Shown here: positions 14,734 through 18,941 of the stretch, piece after piece
Layout: the number at the start of each line of letters is the position of its first letter
Position numbering within the stretch: position 1 is the first letter of the stretch
Source of the DNA: an uncultured Bacteroidales bacterium
GTDB taxonomy: Bacteria > Bacteroidota > Bacteroidia > Bacteroidales > F082
Length of the DNA: 18,941 nucleotides
Direction: 5' to 3'
Assembly (NCBI GenBank): GCA_937902805.1
Contig: CALEMB010000219.1
Coordinates: 1-18,941 of the forward strand
Made by a program: the position numbers and the translations under genes
Notes under the pieces: generated by a model
What the model was told of the DNA's origin: nothing
Database searches by the model: none
Seen by the model: only the letters and a program-made list of their open reading frames with translations

Positions 14734-16173
14734 ATGAAAAGAGTAGAAATCAAGCAAGCCTTGCAGATGCAAGCCTCTGACAATGAGATTACTGTAATGG
14801 GCTGGGTGCGCAACAAGCGCGGCAGCAAGAACGTGGCCTTCATCGCCCTTAACGATGGCTCCACCATCAACAACCTGCAACTGGTCATCGACCTGAACGT
14901 CATCCCCGAAGAAAAACTGGCACTCATGCACGCCGGTGCATCCCTTTGGGCTAAGGGTGTTTTGGTCGCCTCGATGGGCAGCGGCCAAGCTGTGGAACTC
15001 TCCGTGAAGGAAATCGGACTGTTCGGCCCAGCCAACCCCGATGAATACCCGTTGCAACCCAAGAAGCACTCCTTGGAGTTCCTGCGTGATATCGCCCACC
15101 TGCGCTTCCGCACCAATACCTTCGGTGCCGTGATGCGTCTGCGCCACGCTATGGTGTTCGCCATCCATAAGTTCTTCACCGAGAGAGGCTTCTACAATGT
15201 CCACACGCCGCTCATCACCGCTTCGGATGCTGAAGGCGCTGGCGAGATGTTCCAAGTGACCACCCTCGACCTCAACAATATCCCTCGCGACGAGCAAGGT
15301 AACATCGACTACAAGCAGGACTTCTTCGGCAAGTCGACCAACCTCACCGTGTCGGGACAACTCGAAGGCGAATTGGCCGCCACAGCCTTGGGCAAGATTT
15401 ATACTTTCGGTCCCACCTTCCGTGCCGAGAATTCCAACACCACGCGCCACTTGGCCGAGTTCTGGATGATCGAACCCGAGATGGCTTTCTACGACATCAA
15501 CGACAACATGGACCTCGCTGAAGAAATGCTGAAATACTTGATCCAGTACGCTTTGGACAACAACATGGACGACCTCCAGTTCCTCAGCAAGCGCCTCCAA
15601 GACGAAGAGAAGGGCAAGAAAGAGGAAGAGAAGTCGATGGAACTCATCAGCAAGCTGCATTTCGTGCTCGAGCATGAGTTCGTGCGCCTGACTTACACCG
15701 AAGCCATCGACATCCTGCGCAACTCCAACTACAATAAGAAGGGCAAGTTCCAGTATCCCGTCAACGGCTGGGGTGTCGACCTGCAGTCGGAGCACGAGCG
15801 TTACCTCGTCGAGAAGCACTTCAAAAAGCCCGTCATCCTGACCGACTACCCGAAAGAGATCAAAGCCTTCTACATGAAGCAGAACGAAGATGGCAAGACC
15901 GTCCGCGCTATGGACGTGCTCTTCCCTGGCATCGGCGAAATCATCGGTGGCTCCGAGCGTGAGACCGATATTAATAAGATTCTCGACCGCATGCACGAAG
16001 TCGGCATCCCCGAGGAATCCATGAACTGGTACCTCGACAGCCGTCGCTTCGGCTCGGTGCCGCACTCCGGCTACGGCCTCGGCTTCGAGCGTCTGCTGCT
16101 CTTCATCACCGGTATGACCAACATCCGCGACGTCATTCCGTTCCCGAGAACACCTAAGAACTGCCTATATTAA
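14734..16173 (+). CDS. asnS: Asparaginyl-tRNA synthetase
   Basis: A 479-aa class IIb aminoacyl-tRNA synthetase that charges tRNA-Asn with asparagine in the cytoplasm. The N-terminal OB-fold anticodon-binding domain covers about residues 1-100 (ITVMGWVRNKRGSKNVAFIA). Class II motif 2 is FRAENSNTTRHLAEFW (229-244), followed by MIEPEM. Motif 3 is GYGLGFERLL (446-455). The C-terminus RDVIPFPRTPKNCLY has the PFPR sequence usual for AsnRS/AspRS; TPKNCLY and the motif 2 wording favour asparagine over aspartate. Length is normal and no key motif is missing. Codons end strongly in C or G. It has its own promoter candidate and is followed after 124 nt of repeats by rpoN. Confidence 0.96.
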   Translation: MKRVEIKQALQMQASDNEITVMGWVRNKRGSKNVAFIALNDGSTINNLQLVIDLNVIPEEKLALMHAGASLWAKGVLVASMGSGQAVELSVKEIGLFGPANPDEYPLQPKKHSLEFLRDIAHLRFRTNTFGAVMRLRHAMVFAIHKFFTERGFYNVHTPLITASDAEGAGEMFQVTTLDLNNIPRDEQGNIDYKQDFFGKSTNLTVSGQLEGELAATALGKIYTFGPTFRAENSNTTRHLAEFWMIEPEMAFYDINDNMDLAEEMLKYLIQYALDNNMDDLQFLSKRLQDEEKGKKEEEKSMELISKLHFVLEHEFVRLTYTEAIDILRNSNYNKKGKFQYPVNGWGVDLQSEHERYLVEKHFKKPVILTDYPKEIKAFYMKQNEDGKTVRAMDVLFPGIGEIIGGSERETDINKILDRMHEVGIPEESMNWYLDSRRFGSVPHSGYGLGFERLLLFITGMTNIRDVIPFPRTPKNCLY

Positions 16174-16288
16174 TGCTGAATGATGAATGCTGAATGCTGA
16201 ATTAGGGGCAAAGCCCTGCATCGCATTGCGAAATTCCGCATTCCGCATTCTGCATTGACTTCGTCGAATACTTCGTATTTCATAATTC
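16174..16288. repeat. Heptamer-repeat hairpin region between asnS and rpoN
   Basis: The left arm is four heptamers of the GCTGAAT type (16175-16202). The right arm has three ATTCCGC/ATTCTGC heptamers (about 16233-16253). The arms are imperfect inverted copies: 19 bp with two mismatches over the inner part. The loop holds GGGCAAAGCCC (16206-16216). Further on is the small hairpin AATACTTCGTATT (16267-16279) and a direct repeat ACTTCGT (16258-16264, 16270-16276). No gene, clear promoter or U-tract terminator was seen. Folded RNA here could separate asnS and rpoN expression, or it may be a dispersed intergenic repeat. Confidence 0.6.
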
Positions 16289-16297
16289 AATAAAGAG

Positions 16298-17794
16298 ATG
16301 CCTAACCAACGATTGACTCAAACCCAACGGCAGGAGCTGAAGCTCTCGCCGCAGCAGATCCAGCTGATGAAGCTGTTGCAGCTGCCATTGATCGAACTCG
16401 AACAACGCATCAAGGAGGAGATGGAAATCAACCCCGCCCTGGAAGATGTTCGCGAGAACGACTATGATGACAACGAGTCAACCGTTGACGACAGCGACAA
16501 CGGCGAGAACGACGACTACAACGACGACGAAGTCGACTTCAACAAAGACGACGAGTTCGACTTCAACGACTACCTCCCCGAGGAAGACCGCGATGACTAT
16601 TCTTACAAGCTGCGAGCCAACAACTACAGTGATGACGACGACCCCTACGAGGCACCCATCGTCAACGAGGAGACCTTCCAAGACTACCTCAAACAACAGC
16701 TGTCATACCGCAACCTCAGTGAGAAGCAACTTGAAATCGGGGAATACATCATCGGCAACCTCGACGACAATGGCTACCTCAACCGCCCCGTGCCGAACAT
16801 CGTGGACGATATGCTGTTCACGATGAACGTATCCACCACTGAAGAGGAAGTCGCCGAGGTGCTCCACATCGTCCAGGAACTCGACCCGCCCGGCATCGCC
16901 GCCCGCGACCTCCAAGAGTGCTTGCTCATCCAGCTGCAACGCCATCAGGAAGACAATCCTTTCGTCGACTACAGTCTATCCATCCGCATTATCAAGGACT
17001 TCTTCGAGGAGTTCACCAAGAAGCACTACGACAAGATTGCCAAGAAGTTGGAAGTCAGCAACCGAGAGTTGAAGCCCGCCCTTGACGAAATACTGAAACT
17101 CAACCCCAAACCTGCTGACGCTTCCAGCAGTGGCACCAAAAATATCCACTATATCACCCCTGACTTCTTCGTCTACATCAGGGATGGCAAAGTGGAGTTG
17201 TCGCTGGACGGCCGCAATACCCCTGAGCTGCACATCAGCAAATCGTACCTCAAGATGCTGGAAGAATTTTCCAATAGTAAGGACACCCGCAGCAAACAGG
17301 AAGCCGTGCAGTTCGTCAAGCAGAAAATCGATTCTGCCAAGTGGTTCATCGACGCCATCAACCAAAGGCAGAACACGCTCTATGTGACGATGAAGGCCAT
17401 CGTCGACATCCAGGAAGAGTATTTCCTCACTGGCGACGAGACCAAACTCAAGCCCATGATCCTCAAGGACGTGGCCGACAAGGTGGGCTTGGACATCTCC
17501 ACCATCTCGCGCGTGGCCAACAGCAAATATGTGCAGACGCCCTACGGCACCTTCCTGCTGAAATACTTCTTCAGCGAAGGCATCACCAACGACGAAGGCG
17601 AGGAAGTGTCCACCCGTGAAATCAAGAAAATCCTGAAAGATGCCGTCGAAAACGAGGACAAAGCCAATCCCATGACTGATGAGCAGCTGATGCTGGTACT
17701 GAAGGAGAAGGGCTACCCCATCGCACGCCGCACCGTAGCGAAGTACAGAGAGCAGCTGGGCATTCCGGTAGGCAGGATGAGGAAAAAGATTTGA
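16298..17794 (+). CDS. rpoN: RNA polymerase sigma-54 factor
   Basis: A 498-aa sigma factor recognising -24/-12 promoters and requiring AAA+ activators. Region I (1-50) is Gln/Leu-rich (QTQRQELKLSPQQIQLMKLL). Region II (about 50-120) is unusually acidic, with roughly 31 Asp/Glu in 71 residues. The core-binding region contains GEYIIGNLDDNGYL and ELDPPGIAARDLQECLLIQL. The helix-turn-helix is near 388-406 (ILKDVADKVGLDISTISRV), and the RpoN box ARRTVAKYREQLGIP lies at 476-490. All expected parts are present. The start MPNQRLTQTQ is preceded by an A-rich stretch (AATAAAGAG). It may be co-transcribed with asnS through the repeat region. A histidine kinase gene follows after 99 nt, but no sigma-54 activator gene is in view. 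Confidence 0.97.
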   Translation: MPNQRLTQTQRQELKLSPQQIQLMKLLQLPLIELEQRIKEEMEINPALEDVRENDYDDNESTVDDSDNGENDDYNDDEVDFNKDDEFDFNDYLPEEDRDDYSYKLRANNYSDDDDPYEAPIVNEETFQDYLKQQLSYRNLSEKQLEIGEYIIGNLDDNGYLNRPVPNIVDDMLFTMNVSTTEEEVAEVLHIVQELDPPGIAARDLQECLLIQLQRHQEDNPFVDYSLSIRIIKDFFEEFTKKHYDKIAKKLEVSNRELKPALDEILKLNPKPADASSSGTKNIHYITPDFFVYIRDGKVELSLDGRNTPELHISKSYLKMLEEFSNSKDTRSKQEAVQFVKQKIDSAKWFIDAINQRQNTLYVTMKAIVDIQEEYFLTGDETKLKPMILKDVADKVGLDISTISRVANSKYVQTPYGTFLLKYFFSEGITNDEGEEVSTREIKKILKDAVENEDKANPMTDEQLMLVLKEKGYPIARRTVAKYREQLGIPVGRMRKKI

Positions 17795-17800
17795 CTTTGT

Positions 17801-17847
17801 GGGGATTGCAAATCCCCTATTCCAATCTGTCGGATTACAAATCCGAC
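17801..17847. repeat. Two tandem REP-like hairpins between rpoN and the kinase gene
   Basis: GGGGATTGCAAATCCCC (17801-17817; 7-bp stem, 3-nt loop) and GTCGGATTACAAATCCGAC (17829-17847; 8-bp stem, 3-nt loop) share the core GGATTRCAAATCC, repeated about 29 nt apart. The first begins 6 nt after the rpoN stop. No T-run follows either stem, so classic termination is not supported. The paired layout is like bipartite REP elements. Confidence 0.65.
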
Positions 17848-17893
17848 CGAACGACGGAAAATAATATTTAGGAAAGATTCTCGTTTTGAATAC

Positions 17894-18941
17894 GTGAAAA
17901 CGAACCTCTATACAAACAAGAAACGCTGGAAATGGGCTTTGGCCGTCATCGCCTTGGTCGTCATTGCAGCGTCGCTGTGGTACACCAACCGCCTCGTCAG
18001 GTCCATTGCAGAGCAAGAAGTCAAACAGGTGAGGATGTGGGCTGCCGCTATGGAGCAGCATGCGGTGATGATGAAGTCGACGGAAGAGTTTTTCAATAAG
18101 GTAAGCGAACAAGAACAGTTGCGCGTCGACCTGCTCGCTAACGCCTATAGGCATGTCATCGACATTTCAAGCAACGAAAACACGGACATCTACCTTTCCA
18201 TCTTCCGCAACAACATCAGCATTCCTTTGGTCATCACCGACAACAAAGGCAACATCCTCAACAAAGCCAATCTGCCGCCTGAGCAAGAAAACAAGACGAC
18301 CTTCGACGACGAGATGAGACGAGCCTATTCCAAGTTTGCCCCTATCAAAATCAACCCTGGATACGGCTCCGTGCAATACCTCTATTATAACGAGTCGCGC
18401 ATCTACACCGATTTGAAGGCCGTTTTGGAAGACATGTCGGACCACTTTATGGAAGAGATCACGCTCAACTCCATGGGTGTGCCCGTGATTGTCACCAATG
18501 AAGACCAAACGCAAATCCTCAGTTTCGGCAACCTCGACTCCATCATGATGCGAGATACCAACTACGTCAAGCAACAGATTGCCATCATGCGCGACGAAAA
18601 CGATCCGCTGCAAATCGAGTTCATGAACAAGGGCAAGGCCACCATCTTCTACCGCACCACCGATTTGGTACGCCAGATGCGCTACTACCCTGTCATCCAG
18701 TTCGTTGTGTTCGCCTTGTTCCTGCTGATTGCTTACCTGCTGTTCAGCTACGCCCGCCGCTCGGAGCAAAACCAAGTGTGGGCCGGTATGGCCAAAGAGA
18801 CCGCACATCAGTTGGGCACGCCGCTGTCGTCGTTAATGGGCTGGATAGAGCTTTTGAAGATGCAAGAAGAGCCTTTCGTGGGCACGCACGAGATGGAAAA
18901 AGACATCGAACGCCTGCAAATCGTCACCGACCGCTTCTCGA
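17894..18941 (+). CDS. Membrane sensor histidine kinase, partial at window end
   Basis: The frame is open to the window edge, and 349 residues are visible. I chose GTG (17894-17896) because it begins MKTNLYTNKKRWKWALAVIA, a short basic N-terminus leading into transmembrane helix 1 (about 13-30); no ATG precedes it in frame. A roughly 235-residue extracytoplasmic region follows (including PLVITDNKGNILNKANLPPE), then helix 2 (about 267-285, QFVVFALFLLIAYLLFSYA). The H-box MAKETAHQLGTPLSSLMGWI places the phospho-acceptor histidine at H305, about 20 residues after the membrane with no recognisable HAMP domain. The ATP-binding domain should lie beyond the window. It probably signals from the periplasm to a partner regulator not seen here. 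The ligand is unknown. It follows rpoN on the same strand, separated by REP-like hairpins. Confidence 0.85.
   Translation, partial: MKTNLYTNKKRWKWALAVIALVVIAASLWYTNRLVRSIAEQEVKQVRMWAAAMEQHAVMMKSTEEFFNKVSEQEQLRVDLLANAYRHVIDISSNENTDIYLSIFRNNISIPLVITDNKGNILNKANLPPEQENKTTFDDEMRRAYSKFAPIKINPGYGSVQYLYYNESRIYTDLKAVLEDMSDHFMEEITLNSMGVPVIVTNEDQTQILSFGNLDSIMMRDTNYVKQQIAIMRDENDPLQIEFMNKGKATIFYRTTDLVRQMRYYPVIQFVVFALFLLIAYLLFSYARRSEQNQVWAGMAKETAHQLGTPLSSLMGWIELLKMQEEPFVGTHEMEKDIERLQIVTDRFS

Noticed and set aside
14698..16065. A 455-codon minus-strand frame across asnS.
   Set aside because: The plus strand encodes a complete AsnRS with class II motifs; the antisense product is valine/histidine-rich and featureless.
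16174..16288. Heptamer repeats considered as a CRISPR array.
   Set aside because: Units are 7 nt with no spacers and no cas genes nearby.
16976..18154. A 392-codon minus-strand frame across rpoN and the kinase gene.
   Set aside because: It spans two clear plus-strand genes and the REP-like hairpins, with no protein motif.

Overview
The window reads as chromosomal DNA of a Bacteroidota member, most likely Bacteroidales. This rests on a type IX secretion (T9SS) plug protein, a PorV/PorQ-type outer-membrane barrel, a carboxypeptidase-regulatory-domain TonB receptor, and a DAHP synthase fused to a C-terminal chorismate mutase. In addition, several genes have exact matches to the Bacteroidota -7 promoter element TAnnTTTG just upstream. 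No tRNA, rRNA, CRISPR array or prophage was found. Base composition looks moderate, with C/G-rich third positions in the long genes.

Layout. (1) 6-2300, minus strand: T9SS plug protein, then a nested inverted-repeat element, then a greA-HIT gene pair. (2) 2413-11873, minus strand: a tight three-gene operon, transcribed in the order TonB-dependent receptor (1262 aa), giant secreted protein (1503 aa), PorV/PorQ-family barrel (361 aa). Both gaps are 37 nt. A promoter lies upstream of the receptor and a terminator follows the barrel gene. (3) 12158-12990: two divergent lipoproteins, one tiny and strongly basic, the other resembling a Rieske fold that has lost its iron-sulfur ligands. (4) 12987-14637, minus strand: bifunctional DAHP synthase/chorismate mutase, whose 5' end is built from palindromic repeats abutting an intact REP-associated tyrosine transposase (RAYT). 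(5) 14734-18941, plus strand: asnS, a heptamer-repeat hairpin region, rpoN (sigma-54), a pair of REP-like hairpins, and a membrane histidine kinase that runs off the window end.

How it fits together. The plug protein and the receptor/giant protein/barrel operon all point to the outer membrane and T9SS-type export. greA, asnS, rpoN and the aromatic-biosynthesis gene are housekeeping. The most unusual features are the RAYT/REP insertion that appears to supply the start region of an essential-pathway gene, the terminator-like hairpin inside the greA leader, and the receptor/giant protein/barrel operon of unknown cargo. Palindromic elements occur in four separate intergenic or gene-start positions.
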